From Phaseolus vulgaris (lineage: Eukaryota; Streptophyta; Magnoliopsida; Fabales; Fabaceae), in the NCBI RefSeq assembly GCF_000499845.2, contig NC_023757.2:4994118-5058117 (forward strand): a DNA stretch of 64,000 nucleotides, read 5' to 3'. Both the position numbers and the translations under genes were made by a program. The notes beneath the pieces were generated by a model. That model searched no databases. It saw only the letters and a program-made list of their open reading frames with translations, and was not told the origin of the DNA. This document shows positions 35,639 through 49,017 of the stretch, piece by piece. Position 1 is the stretch's first letter. Every line of letters begins with the position of its first letter.

Positions 35639-37456
35639 TCAAAAAGCAAAATAAGGAGACCACACCCCCGCCTCGGAGGAAATCAAAAGCAAGAAAGGGC
35701 CACAACCCAGCCAAGGGCGAACCTCTACGCACTCACCCTCCTCGGCCTCAGCCTCCCTACCCTGAGCCTCGGCCTCCCCCATCTCGGTCCCGGTCGGCTC
35801 AGTTTCTTGTGCAATCAAAGTAGCCACCTTAGAGCTCAGAATCAACCGACTCCGGTAAACCTCGTAGTCGAGGTTGAAATCACCGGTGGCCGGCGGCCCG
35901 CCATAAAGCACGTGGGCCTGACGCACGGCGCAATAGAAACATTTCTTCAACAGCTCCTCCGATTCCTCGAAGTTCTGATCAAGCTCTGCCTCAACGTCGT
36001 CCTTCGCAGCCTAAAGGGCGGCCAACTCCTCGACCGAGGATGAAAGTTTCTTCTTTCCCTCCTCAACCAAGTTCTTAACCATGGCATTCTCGGCTGCCAC
36101 CCTCAGCATCTTTGCCTTCTCCGTCGCCAAGAGCCACTTCGCCTCAGCAGCCTCTCTCTGGGCGATCTCCCTCTCGACCCCCTCTCGAGCAATCTGGGCC
36201 GAGAGCTCGTTGTTGGCAGCCAACGACTGCTTCAGATTTGTGGAAGCCTCGGCCAGTTGATGCTCCAACAAAGACACGTCCTCGGCGCGACGGTCTTGGC
36301 CTTGGATGCTGTGCTCCACGAGGACGATTGAGCGACATACGAGCTCCAGGCCGCTCCTCAGTAGGTCCGTAGGGGAGACGCCTCGGATCGACTCCCGAAT
36401 CTCCTCCGAGAGTGCCACGCGAACTCTTCCCATAAACTGCAGGCCACCCCTAAGAGGTTGAGAGCCGACACCCGGCCATCGGCCTCGGCATGCCCAGACA
36501 TGCTCTCCACATGCCGAGGAGAGGTCTCAGCCGCCACCACTTCTCGGCGAGGGGGAGGGGTCGGTAGAGATCCGAGGGAGTGGGTGGTGGCTGCAATATT
36601 CCCACCATCCCTCAGACTCTTCTTGAACTTTTGAGATGGGTCGACCACGCTCTTCCTTTGAACCTCTTATAAGAGGCGGCAAAGGAGTCAAACAGCATGG
36701 TCCCTGTCCGACCGACCAGCGAGTGCCAAGAAGCCTTTTTAGCGGGATGGGAGGTGTAATAATATAAAAAGGAGGAGGGGGTAGGATGAAGGCGCATTAC
36801 GTCACACAACAGGCGAAAGGCCTGAAGGGACGCCCAGGTGTTTGGATGAACCTGGGTGGAAGCCACGTTGAGCACCTGAAGAACGTCCATTGTAAACTCG
36901 TCGAAGGATAGAGATACGTGAAGATTCGAGAAAAAGCATATATACATATAAAAAAAGGGGGGACCGGCATCCGGTCACCCCATACACACTCTCTCGGCCG
37001 ACCCGCAGGGCACAATGCTGAAGTAATGAGAATGCCCGCCCGGCTTTAACACCGAATGCTTGAGCAAAAACTCGATCACAACATCCTCGGTGTCATAGCT
37101 GGACGACATCTCAACTACCCTAGAGTCTACCCAGCCAAGATCCTCAAGAGGGACGACCATCGGAGGATAACCCTACCGATCCGCAAGAGGGGCAACCAGT
37201 AGAGGGGAGTCCGACCGATCCACGGCGATGGTCGGATCAACCCCCCTCACGACCTCTACCTGGGTGGAACCTCGGCCACCCCGACCGACAAAGAGTCGGC
37301 GGTAGAAGAAGAAGAAAGAGAAGAAGTGGACGAAGAAGAAGAAGAGGAAGAATGTCCGACGGGTGAAATGGGACGACCAGGAGGAGAAAGAGGGCGACCG
37401 GGAGGTGAAGAGGTACAACCGGACAAAGAAGATGTAAGCCGAGACCGGCTCGACAT
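35639..37456 (-). pseudogene. Antisense gag-like ORF of the Tat element (Transposase_28-type), broken
   Basis: Runs opposite to pol, between pol and the 3' LTR. It opens near 37456 with a proline/serine-rich N-terminus including a serine run. A central part near 36920-36640 (FTMDVLQVLNVASTQVHPN, then WASLQAFRLLCDV) resembles the 'putative gypsy type transposon' domain PF04195. The C-terminus (36433-36011) is an alanine/glutamate-rich coiled coil. Defects: in-frame stops at 37173 and 36013, and frame changes near 37260, 36985, 36645 and 36430. Such antisense ORFs are known in Tat-lineage elements such as Grande; its function is unknown. Confidence 0.7.
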
Positions 37457-37853
37457 AACTAACCTTTTTTAGGATGGACGAGAGGCCACTCGGCTATCAG
37501 AGCAATGGGCGAAGGATCGCTCGGCTATCAGAACAAACTCACAAACACAAATGCAAGGTCTCGACACTGTAGTAGACCCCTATTTATAGGACTCATGGGC
37601 CTCGGAATTCAAAACGATGAACAAATCTCAACCATTAGATCTCTTAGATCTAACGGTCCACGAGCTTTCCCGCCCGAAAAAACCCTTCATCAATGCACAT
37701 CACGTCACGCCACCTGAGGTCATGTCACGCCACCTAGTCACGTCGAACCTCGAGAAACGAAACAGCCGCACGACCAAGGGAGACCGATCGACACCATCAT
37801 TAAAAACTCATCGGGCACACCTAACCTATCTGCCCTCGAGCCTGGGGGGCAAG

Positions 37854-38471
37854 TGTATCGGTATGGGCGAGGCCGACCCCTGGTCTCCCTGCCCGAGACC
37901 CACCTGGCTGCCCGAGACCTGACCAAGACCAAAGGAAAACTGGCCGAGACTTGATAGACTTGGCCAAACGACGAGGCCAACGGTCTACATGGCCGGGACC
38001 CTAGAAGACTTGGGCGAAACGACCGAGACCATGGAGATCTGGCCGATGGCCGGCTCATACCAGGAAAACTTGGCCGAACGACCGACCCCTATTACCGTTA
38101 ACACTCAAACCGAGATCAGTAAAGCTAATCCATCATTAAGAATTAGGTGATACAACCCTAAGCGGTATCCACCTTGATAGACGGGCCCAACAAGGTAGGC
38201 CCATTAGAATAATATCAATAGCATGCATCCCAAGGAGTAAGGTATGTCATTTATTACTGTTCACCTACCTGAGAGTTGACCACCCGCCTTACTGACTTGA
38301 GCATCGGAGTGCCTTCGCAGGTACCCCCACCATCCGATGTCCACCGAGACCGAGTGCCGAAGAAGAAGGAGGAGGACGAGAAGAATCCCAGCTCATCACC
38401 TACTCACCTGCCCGACCGAAGGAAGAAGAAGAAGACTTCAATAGTTCTTTAGGTCCCATCTAGCAGGAACA
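37854..38471 (+). mobile_element. 3' LTR of the Tat element
   Basis: Begins TGTATCGGTATGGG immediately after the polypurine tract (GCCTGGGGGGCAAG, about 37840-37853) and ends AGCAGGAACA, giving TG...CA termini and 618 bp. Right after it the array unit resumes with GTTATCATCAAAAC. The 5' partner LTR is absent, so LTR identity and target duplication cannot be read. Confidence 0.75.
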
Positions 38472-38964
38472 GTTATCATCAAAACATATATGAATTTTTT
38501 TCTGAAGGATTCGTCTTGGACTGAATTGTCTCAATACACAAACTGTGTTCTTATAAAACTTTAAAGGCACAAAGAAATTTCAGCAAAATTTTAGCACTCG
38601 CAAATTATGGTTCTTTTGTGTAGTGTTCATGCCTTTATATAGGCTTAAAACAAGTAGTCGTTGCATTCCCTTATCTATTCGTTGAGTAGCTTTGAACTCT
38701 CTTGATTTTCTTCTTCTTCTACTATCTTTTGATGAGCTTTTATGTTGAGAAGCTTTAGATTCCATGACATGCAACATTAGTTTTTATTCTCTTCTTCACA
38801 CAATTTATCCAATAGTTGCCAAAACTTATCTTTCTCAATAACAAAACCTTTTACTCTAAACAATGATTAAAAGTGCATATTGTTCAAAACAAATAATTGA
38901 CCCAAATTAAAAAATTGAAAAGAGTTCTTGCAAACAAATCTAAGTAAAAAAGTAATTATAATGA

Positions 38965-39038
38965 TGCTTTCATTGAGAGTTGAACTCAAGACCTCCCGCT
39001 TACTAAACGGGTGCTCTAACCAACTGAGCTATGAAAGC
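38965..39038 (-). tRNA. tRNA-Thr(AGU), unit 4 copy, intact
   Basis: All four stems pair: acceptor GCTTTCA/TGAAAGC with discriminator A, D arm within TAGCTCAGTTGG, anticodon stem CCCGT/GCGGG with loop TTAGTAA, T stem TTGAG/CTCAA with loop TTCAACT. The anticodon AGU (A34 read as inosine) would decode ACU, ACC and ACA threonine codons. A six-T terminator lies about 14 nt past the 3' end (38946-38951). This is the only copy of the four without a structural defect. Confidence 0.92.
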
Positions 39039-41089
39039 TTTTATCTTTTAATATTTTAGTAAATCTACTAAAACATTCATTTAAAGTAACACTGAAAAAA
39101 TACTGAATAAATTAAAAATATATAAAACTATAAAAAACAATGTAATCACATTTTATTATTTGATCACAAATACCAATTTTCTAAAATCATGGAAGAAAAT
39201 AAGATAACCAAAATCATGAATAAGAAATTAAAGGAGAAACAAAATTTCAATTTAGCTAATTATGTATAAATAAAAGTCAATGCAGCCAGAACTAACCATA
39301 AAATAAGATACAGGAAATTTAATCTGTAAAATAAAATGAAGAGATCTTTTAAATTAGCGATCCAAATCAATTAAAAATTGATAATTAATAAGGTTTAACC
39401 TATAAATTTCTTTTATCAATTTTGAATTGAGAGTGGCAAGAAACCCACAAAATAGTCCATTTTGAAAAAAAAAATTAAACCTTTCTAAATATATTTTATT
39501 TACATTGAAAAAATTGCATAAATGTTTCAATTTTAATTTAAACATGGGTTGGATTCATACTCCATAATAAACCCTTGAAAACAATAAATAAATTGAGAAC
39601 GTAAAAATATTATAAAGTAGACTTCAAGCCTAATTTAATCACATAAAATCAATGAGGTTTGCACCTATTTATATACAATGAAATGCTCTAATATATAGTC
39701 GATGTGAGATTTCCAACACACCCCTCACGCCGAGAGTAACAACTCGTGCATGAGATAACATATTATGGGTGATCTGATAACGGCCCGATAGCAGATGACC
39801 TGATAAGCCCAATAAATATTCGCTAGTATAGACTCTAAATAACTCTGATATCATTTTACGAAGTAGACTTTAAACCTAATTCAATTACATAATAAAACTG
39901 AAAACTGAAAGAGGATTTCCACCTATTTTGTCTGACAAACTCTATTAACAGAACAATTTCTGCAGGGTGATGCTAATCGCTAATGAAAAATATTTTACCC
40001 ACTATAGAAAAAAAGCCCATAAATACAATATTTTCCTTTTGTTGTGCACTGACGTGATAAATTAGCTTCTCTTAACGCACTTTTGCACTGATTACAGCTT
40101 CTATATTGAGCATTAAACCACCCACCCTTTCCTTAAGATACAAGCATGTCATGTTGTTCCTCAAACGCAGCAAAATCTCCTTCTTTTGACAAAGTTTCTT
40201 CCTTAAAATCATGTAACGTAAAATGGCACACCAACCATTTGGTTCCATGTTGTACCTTCATTTCACTAAAATTGATCCATGTGAAACTTCATCTGAAAAA
40301 AAGTGGTTCAAGTCGGTTTTGAAAAAGAAAAAAGAAAAACTTCAAAGTCAATAAAATCATTTGGTTTGATCTAGTTTACTTTTGTCAAGGTTTTACCTAA
40401 ACCAAGAACAAATAATGAACAAATAAAAGAAATTTGGTGGCAGAAAAAAAAAAACTTAATGCAACCTAATACTCAAGTTTGGCAACTTGTTGGAAAAAGT
40501 TTGTTTCATGTTATGAAATTTTGATATTTTAAAACTTGATTTGATGACACTCCATCAAAAGCTCGAAACATGGATGCAAAAATCATGTCAATGTAATATT
40601 TTAAAATAATATAGTATTTTTAATTATTAATTACAACTCAATAGAAACTTTAATCAATCAAATTTAACAAAGATGAATTATTAATTACAACTCAATAGAA
40701 ACTTTGCACCAATATTGTAAAAACATCTTCAATAGTAGTTTCTTGTTGATTTCCTTAATTTAGCAAAAAAAAAAAACAAAATTTTGAGAAAATCTATTAT
40801 TAGAAAACTTATGGGATACACTCATTTCTTTAATTTAAAAAAAATGAAGTTTGTTTTAACCTAAAAAAATTGTATAGGATAGAGTTCTTTTATAAATAAA
40901 AACACAAATTTCAAGTAAAACTAATCAAAGTCTAATTGAAATTTATTTGAAACATAACTAAATAAAAATTAAAAAAATATAAGTCTTTTAATATTTTTAG
41001 AAATTATTTTCCTATTAGAGTAAAATTGAATATATGTTTCTTAATAATAATATATTTAAGAAACTTGATTTAAGAAACATTAAAAAAAT

Positions 41090-41335
41090 AATTAAATAAC
41101 AACTAATTTTAAAAATAAAAAATAATCAAATATTATATTGATTAAGTTAGATATTATTTTATAAATTAAAAGATTATTGGTATCTAAAATATTTTTAATT
41201 ATTAATAAAAATTTATAAAGTAGTTTTTACATTGATATATAACCTTAATTATCAAATATTTGTATATAATCTTATATTTTATAAAATAGTATTAATTAAT
41301 TATTTTTTATTTTAAAATTTTTATTTTTTAGTAAG
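41090..41335. mobile_element. Degenerate CACTA-type MITE
   Basis: Contains AACTAATTTTAAAAATAAAA, ATTATTGGTATCTAAAATA and, at the right, TTAATTAATTATTTTTTATT, the internal words of the common MITE. Both termini are worn. Confidence 0.45.
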
Positions 41336-44300
41336 TTCTTTATTAAATTCATTAATAAAAATTTTAATAATATCATATATTTTCCTTCATAAAAAGTTTG
41401 GTATATGGGGTCCGTGTATTGTAGGGTGAAATGAACACAGATTGGAATGAATGTGGGGTTGGCAGCCCTATAAAGTATACATAAACATGCACAGTGGAAA
41501 AATAATAAGGTCAACGAGTTGGGTCTACATAAATTACTTTAAATACAAATCTGAATATTTAAAACAAATAAATATTGATTTTTCTAGGAAGGAGATTTAA
41601 CAACAATAAATCTAAGTCAAATTTATATATAAAAAATTAGCATAACTTTCACTAAAAATTTGAACACAATAAATTTATAGTTTTATTTTTTATTTATATA
41701 GCGTTGAACTTTCTCAACGTTAATGTTAATTAAAGTAAGACTTAACTCTTCTTAACTATTAATTGATTCAGTTAAAATTTTGAAAATAAAAATTTTCCTA
41801 TAGGACACAAGGTGGTGACGTTGAGTAGAAAAAGCAAAATGGTTTGAAAAAAGGCAAAGATGAGCATTATTGGTTCCATGAAAAGAGGTATTTGTTTGCA
41901 CTCGTCAAGTGATACATCACCAACCTCACATGACTTGTTAGCATTACGTTAATCTAGCCAACACTTTCGGAAATGGAACCCTCAATTTTAATTTTTAAGA
42001 AATTTGTACCGATCGATATCGGAAAAGTCAATTCACTTAATTTTGTGATCCGGTCGCATTAATATATATTAAAGACGTTTAGTAAATGATAGTAATAACA
42101 ATTATGAAAACTTTCTACGAATCATGATCATGTCACATCGAATCTAGGTGACATCTCCGAAAAATCAGCTAACTCTGATGAAAATATTGATTTATTAAAG
42201 ATATTATCCAAAGATACCTATATACCAATATACCTCCCCCTATAAATTAGGGATCATGCTAGAAACCGGTTAACAGTTATATTTAATAGATTCGGTCCAT
42301 CACAACAAAGGTTTGTGACTAAACACTATAAACTCTTAACATAGAGTACATTCGATCATTGGACTACCTTTTTCAGGTCAATCTCGACCGAACATCAATA
42401 ATTAAAAAAGAAGACTTGGAGTGAGAAACGAGAAGAAAACCGACATATCAGTTCTAAATACTGGCTCCATTTTGTCCATACGAATATTTTTGTTAATTTT
42501 ATCAACTGATTAATTTTTGTTCTTTCATTTACTATTATTTTGTTGGAACTTGACCCACCCATGCCAATCTTCACACATGTCTGTGCCTAATATAAACCAG
42601 CCATTAGGCAATTCTGCAATAAGCATTTAGCTGTTTTGACTATTCCAAAACCATGTTATTCTAATAGAATGCAAAGTTTGCGAAAAAAAATACAATAGAG
42701 AGAAAAAACTTGCTTGTGACAAGAGTTGCAAGAGTCTCACAAATTGCATTAAGCTTTCTTCTCGCATGATGTGATCAATGGGGTCAAACTTCATCATTGT
42801 AATTGGGTCAATGAGACTCATACTTCCTAAATGAGATGGACATGGTCTACATTCAATATGGATAATTTTAAAAGAATGTTAAATTATTTATGACAAAATA
42901 TATTATTTAAGAAATTTTAAAAAGTTAGAATTATAAAATTTTAAGAGAAAAATAGATTAAATTTATATTTCTTTTCATCATACTCTATTCCCCAATCCAA
43001 TTTTGTTGATGATATCCTCAACTTGACTAAGACTGATACAAAGGTTAGTTTGACTGCAGTTTAAGTATCATAATCTTAACATTATTTTTGACAAATATCG
43101 ATGAATGTTTCTTTACGAATAAAGTCTAATTGTGTGTTTTTTTTTATTGTATCATCAAATTTCTTTTATTTTTAATGTTAGGTTAGAATTATTTTTTATC
43201 CATAGAGATTTTGTTCTTCGATATTAATAGTATTGTTTGACTAATGACAAATACATTTATTTTCAATTTAAGTCAAATAGAATTATATTCAATCAATATC
43301 AATTAAAGTTATTTTTTGACAAGTCAAGGTTATTTATCCATTAATATTAGTTAAACAAATTTGATCTACTTTTAGTTGAGGTCAACTATGTTTTTTTTAA
43401 TTGATATTAATAAGTTTTTTATTTATTTATAGTGTTATAATTATTCTGATTAGACCCTTGTTATTTCTCATTCAATATAAGGATAAATCTTTAGAAATTT
43501 TAATTTAAAAAAAAATATAGTTTTACTAACAAATCAACTGAAGCACACACAATAATTCCATAAGCCTTAGATCTCTTAAGATTCAAACAACTGTGATGTC
43601 ATAATGGAATATTCTTATTTTTACTCATATTTGATAACATATTATACATGTAATATCTAATTAACATATAAACATATATTACTTTCTCATATTGTATCTC
43701 AAAATATATCCATTTTCTTAGGAATTTTAATATATACACAAAAGTTTAAAAAACAAAACATCAAAAATAAAATATTCATCCTCTAGTTGTTCACTGATGA
43801 GCTCTATTACCTGCAACCTCATCTGCTTTCGTGTAAATTAACACAATCATCACATATTAAAGAAAATAAACACAAAACAAAGCACATGGTAAGTTAGCTA
43901 TTTTTAAAACTTCAAATATAAAACTTTAAATATCAACATAAACCATCAATATTCACATATTTTTACAATTTCATCCAGTGTCTATCACGTTCATCATCCA
44001 CATTACTCCTGTTAGATTTCTATTGATTCACATACTCAAACACTTGACTCTACTTCCTAAAGACTTGAATATTGAAATTAGCATCCAAGAGACCTGCAAT
44101 GTCATACTACTCACTAAATCCACACAGTCATACGCATAATCTCCCACCAACTGAATAACTTCATCTATATGATTCCATTAGACCAATAGAGTCTAATTGT
44201 CTCATTCACAGGACACTCACAACTCAATACACCATAATAACAATTTCAACACAATATTTCCTTTCCTAAAAATACTATGTCTTTGATCGAAAGTTCACCT

Positions 44301-44893
44301 CATTAGATACATCATTTAATATCAAAAAACCAATTCTCATCAAACATCACATTTTAAGTAATTCAACAACTATTCAAATACAATTCAACTCATTTATATT
44401 CCCATTCAAACACTTTAAATTCTCAATCACAAACACTTTCAATAACTTATTCACCTTAACATCAATATATAATATTCAAAATCAACAATTTCAGTCAATA
44501 TTTTACTTTACTCTTAAAAGAGACAATCCTGCAAGCAAAAGTTGGAGCTGGTCACCCCCACGTCCAAAAAAATCTAACTATATTACTAGGATCCTGAGGT
44601 AACAGAGATTAACCCTAAAGCTAAAAGAGTCATATGCAAAGCATAGACAGAGACAAACCAATCAAGTTCAAAATTTGATTCAAAGAAAAAAACAAAAATG
44701 AACTTACTATATCAGAGATCTGATCGGACAGTTTTGTAGTCTTCGTCGTTGTGAGGAGTCTATTGGCGGACTTCAATCATCAAATTGATGAGCGGGGAGG
44801 TCAGAATCTTAGAGAGAAGGGAAAAGAAAGGAAAAAATGAAACTTCTAAAGAGATGATGGTTCTTTTAAATGAAACCTGAATAACTGAATTTT

Positions 44894-44904
44894 CTATTTA
44901 TATG
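44894..44904 (-). promoter_or_regulatory. Orphan TATA box with leader-like sequence
   Basis: The minus strand reads CATATAAATAG. Downstream in that sense lies a CT-rich, leader-like stretch (CCTTCTCTCTAAGATTC, near 44810) that ends in GATATAGTAAG near 44705. No ORF follows. It may be the promoter half of a dead LTR. Motif-level evidence only. Confidence 0.3.
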
Positions 44905-47900
44905 CTCTTTTCATTTAATATTCCGGTGTCATTTAAAATATATCACTTATACTCTAAAGGTTATTTTCTAGATCCTTAAATAGTTGATGTATTATTAGAG
45001 TTCTAGAGGTTCGGGGATATTTTTAGTTCTTCTTCCACTTAGAATTGTTATTGTTTAGGAAGTAAGTAACTATTGAATGAAAAGTGAACTTGTTTAGAAA
45101 TTGCCTTCTAATTCTTCAAAGTCACTTAAAAAATAGAAATTTTTTTATAATAGGTTCTCCGGTAAACCTTCCTTGAAAGTGGATACCTCTCAAGTTTATC
45201 TAAGTACCCTACACACATGCATTTGCTTATGTACCAAGGACAATCACAACAACAAATCTCTACATAGATAACAAATTAATCTAATTTATATAAATCAAAT
45301 GTTGTAAAATAATTTTAATCAAGTCAAGCAAACTTAGTTAATTATTTTAAGAGAAAAAATAATTAATTTATTATAATAAATGTATCAGAATTATTGTAAT
45401 TAACTATATGTATTACAACTTATCATAACAAATTATAAAATATTAATCTTTTAATGCGTTATTATAAATAATTAAATTTAAATTTAAATAAACCAAACAA
45501 TCAATAAAATCAGCAAATTAATTTTCACAAATACGTTGAAATTGAAGTTATTAAATCATATGATTAATTTATATTACCTATTTAAATTTTGTATAAATCT
45601 AAAGACTTAAACTTAATTTTCATATATATATATATATGTATTATTATACGGTAAAGTTAATGTAAAGCTATAGGATGTCTCATACTTTTAGTATACGCTC
45701 CCATGAAGTTACCAAAAAAGTTATTCTAATAATAAATCGTTAATATATTATATTGTTTTTTATTGATATAAAGTTTTTTGTATAAATATAAAGTGCTTAT
45801 TAAGGTCCTACCCAACAACTCATTGTATAAGAAATTTGATCCTTGAGTACACTTTTCTTAAGTATGAATCTTATTATCGAGTAACTATCATTTCTTACAC
45901 GAACAACTACCTACCTTATTAGGTTTTTTTAAAACACATTATAGTTGGAACATGAGAGATCTTGCACGAACACAAAGTGTCTTCAATAGCAATCAAGGTG
46001 TGTGACTATAAGATGTATTATATATAATTAATATACTTTATGCTAAATTATTTTCTACGCTTTCTATAGAAAAATAATTACCTAATAAAGCCTTTATAAT
46101 ATGATTTAGTAAGAGTACAAAAGAAGAAAAGGCGATTCAATAAACTATTTCCATGAATAAGTTGTTGGAGACAATCCTTACTTCAAAATAAAATATGCCT
46201 AAGTATTATTTTTCTTCTTCTTAATTTTTCAATTGATTCAATTTAAATATCATTAATAGTTTTCTTAAAACTATTATCTCACCTTTATTTTTATTGCTAA
46301 TAGTGTATCAAATGAGAATTTTTTTAAATATCCATCAACAAATATTTATAAAGAATAATTATATTATATAAATATCACATTATACATATGTCTCTATCTC
46401 AATGTCACCATTGATCATATGGCACATGCATATCAACTCATCAATTTCATATAAATATTACCATATATTAATCATCAACACCATCTTATCATCAAGATCA
46501 TCTAGTATGTATCATTTGACTAAGGTCATTTAAACTTTCATACCAATGTTTGAGTAATGCTACTTTATTATATAACCTAACAAGTTTAAGATCACTATTT
46601 TCGCCACTTCATCACACTTGAGTGACCACATTTTATTTAAGCAATAACACGTAACAACATGGTCTCATAACTTGCAAAATCTCATGTACCATTGCTACTT
46701 ATCAATGCACGATTGACTTTTTCGTCATTTAAGTGTTATTTTTTTCAAATAAGAGATAATTGTTTAGACCTCTCTTGCTCAAATCTCAAACTTGAGTTAT
46801 ATACTTTGTGACTTGAGTTTCTATGATAACACTTGTGTTACATTGAATGATGCATGCAATGATGATTTACTAGTTAAACGTTGTTTGAGTCGTAGTTTAA
46901 TGTTTGAGCTATATAATCTCTAAAAACATATTTCACAATACATACATATAACATAAAATACCACTATTATAAAACACCCGATTCTTCTTACAATCATCTC
47001 CCTAATAACCCACAATTCTCACATTACTAAGACATCAACATCTCCACTTGTTCATATTACTAAGACATTCCTATTCTTCAGTCGATTGGAACATGTCGAA
47101 TATAAACTTTCCTAAACTCAAAAAAAAAAAAAAAACCCTAACATGTTTTAACGAAAAATGTTGTTTTAATTGTTATTTTAATTTTGGTAACGCTTAAAAG
47201 AACCGTAACATGCGCGATAAAATTTGTATTTTTCACTAGTTTTAATAACATAATTATGAAATTTATTTTTTATGATAAAAATATAACTATGAATTGATTA
47301 AAATAAAATAAAAATAAGATACGTAGTATAAAAATAAGCTATGTAGTATAGAAATAACTTACATCATTTTAAACTTTGAAAACAATAAATAAACTGAAGT
47401 AAAAAATATTTCCAACATCTAACAGTTAAGAAAATCCTCATGTGTTTTTAGTTGATAAACTTCAGGCTCAAAATTTAACAGTTTAAAAAAAATTAAAAAA
47501 TATTTCTCAACAAAAAAGCTAAAGCCTAAAAAATTGATTTTGTTTTTTACAATTTTAGTCTCTAATTTTTAATCATCCGTAATCATGTTTTTTAATGTGG
47601 ATTTAAGCAATTTTGATTCTTAATTTTTAATCATTCATAATTTTATTCAATTTTCAGTTTAATTATATCTAACTTTTCATTATATTATACATTATAAAAC
47701 TTTGAGATATTAGTGGAGTAGGAGTTGTATAAACTTGTTATAAATGTAACTTTATAACGATTTATATATTTTTTACAAACTGAAAATTAAACAAAGTTTT
47801 GGGTAATTAAAAACTGACAAATTAAAATTGCGTAGAAGATCATGAACGAAAAATTATAAGGAGAAAATTATTTTTTTTTGTAAATACAGACAATAAATTA

Positions 47901-49017
47901 CAATTAAGTTAAAACTAAATTAAAACATGCAGTTGTTTTTAAACTTTGGAATAACACTTTTAGTTTTTGTAATATATGTTTAATTTTGTCTTCTCAATAA
48001 TCTTCTTATTTAGATTAGTCTCTCAATTTTTATTTTTGCTTTTTAGGAATTTTTTTATTTTTGTTGCACACTACAGATTTTTTTCCTTCCTAAATAAAAA
48101 ATTTTTGTATCTAGAAATATAAGCAAACCCCTTTTGAAGTATATTGACCCAATTTTCTCTTAGATTGACCCTAATTATCTACAACTACAATTACTAAAAA
48201 AATTTATCTTACATAAAGAACATTTATATATAAGTTAAATAAATTATTTAACACTATTTTACTTAATATACTTATAAATAGAACACCATAACTAAACAAC
48301 ATAGAATTTTTTTTTCTTTTGACTCCTGATCTTCAATTTAATCTAAGAACGATTGCTTGTACATGATTTTGCATCTGCCATTTTTGTTGTGTTGAAATAT
48401 CTTCCACGGTACTCAATTTCTCTGTCCATGTGACATACTACTTTTCTGAAATTCAAAGCTTCCTCAAAATTCGAGAAACGGAAACAAATAAAAAATTTAA
48501 ACTGAAGCATTACGTTTTAAATAGTAGTTTTATATATTATTTTATTTTTCCTAAGAAATACATTTTAAACATAATTTTATATTATGAAATGTTTTTTTGT
48601 CAATGAGATAACACATCACACACAACCTTGTAACATATATATTAATACGGATATTGATACGATACAGACACGGAGATAGGAGATACGTATAATCTCTAAA
48701 ATGTAAGATACGAGAGACAAATCTTTATATTATATAATTATGAATTATATAAATTGACAATAAAGATTTATGTGCACAAGTATGTTTTAGATTATTTTTT
48801 AGAACAAAAAAATGTTTTTTATGACTAGTTCAAAATGATTTGTTTTTTATTTTTATAATTATAATAAAAATTTATACAATAAATTTGAATTTTTAGAAAA
48901 TTAATGTACTTTTCATTTTTAAAGTTGTATTAAAACAGTACTAGAATTGTCAGAAATCCAACAAATACTTTTTGAATTTGACATTTCACGGATACGTATT
49001 CTATAAGTGTCATACGA

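Larger units (their letters stand above)
31449..38471 (+). mobile_element. Ty3/gypsy retrotransposon, Tat lineage, 5'-truncated
   Basis: GC-rich block in AT-rich surroundings. It begins abruptly inside pol, just upstream of RT, and ends with a full-looking 3' LTR. Order: RT, RNase H, a second (archaeal-type) RNase H, integrase, two minisatellites, an antisense gag-like ORF, polypurine tract, LTR. Two RNase H domains and an extra antisense ORF between pol and the 3' LTR are traits of the Tat/Ogre lineage. The 5' LTR, gag and protease are missing. Several frameshifts and stops show it is dead. Confidence 0.9.
18030..39931. repeat. Segmental tandem array of tRNA-Thr-bearing units
   Basis: Four head-to-tail units: U1 about 18030-22045, U2 22046-27374, U3 27375-31448 (3' end missing) and U4 38472-39931 (3' third only). 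They share the same ordered landmarks: a truncated MITE, a copia-gag-like stretch, a poorly conserved AT-rich middle, a tRNA-Thr, and a TRIM-like tail ending CACCTATTTTG. The U1/U2 and U2/U3 junctions read CACCTATTTTG then CTAAATTAGA or a one-base variant, while after U4 the sequence turns unique. U1 is about 4.0 kb and U2 about 5.3 kb, mainly from indels. Short ORFs recurring in each unit share positions but show no protein-family features. Confidence 0.9.

Noticed and set aside
42540..42840. Possible small gene with a TATA-like AATATAAACC near 42591
   Set aside because: No ORF of substance downstream and no splice pattern; a TATA-like word alone is expected by chance in AT-rich DNA.
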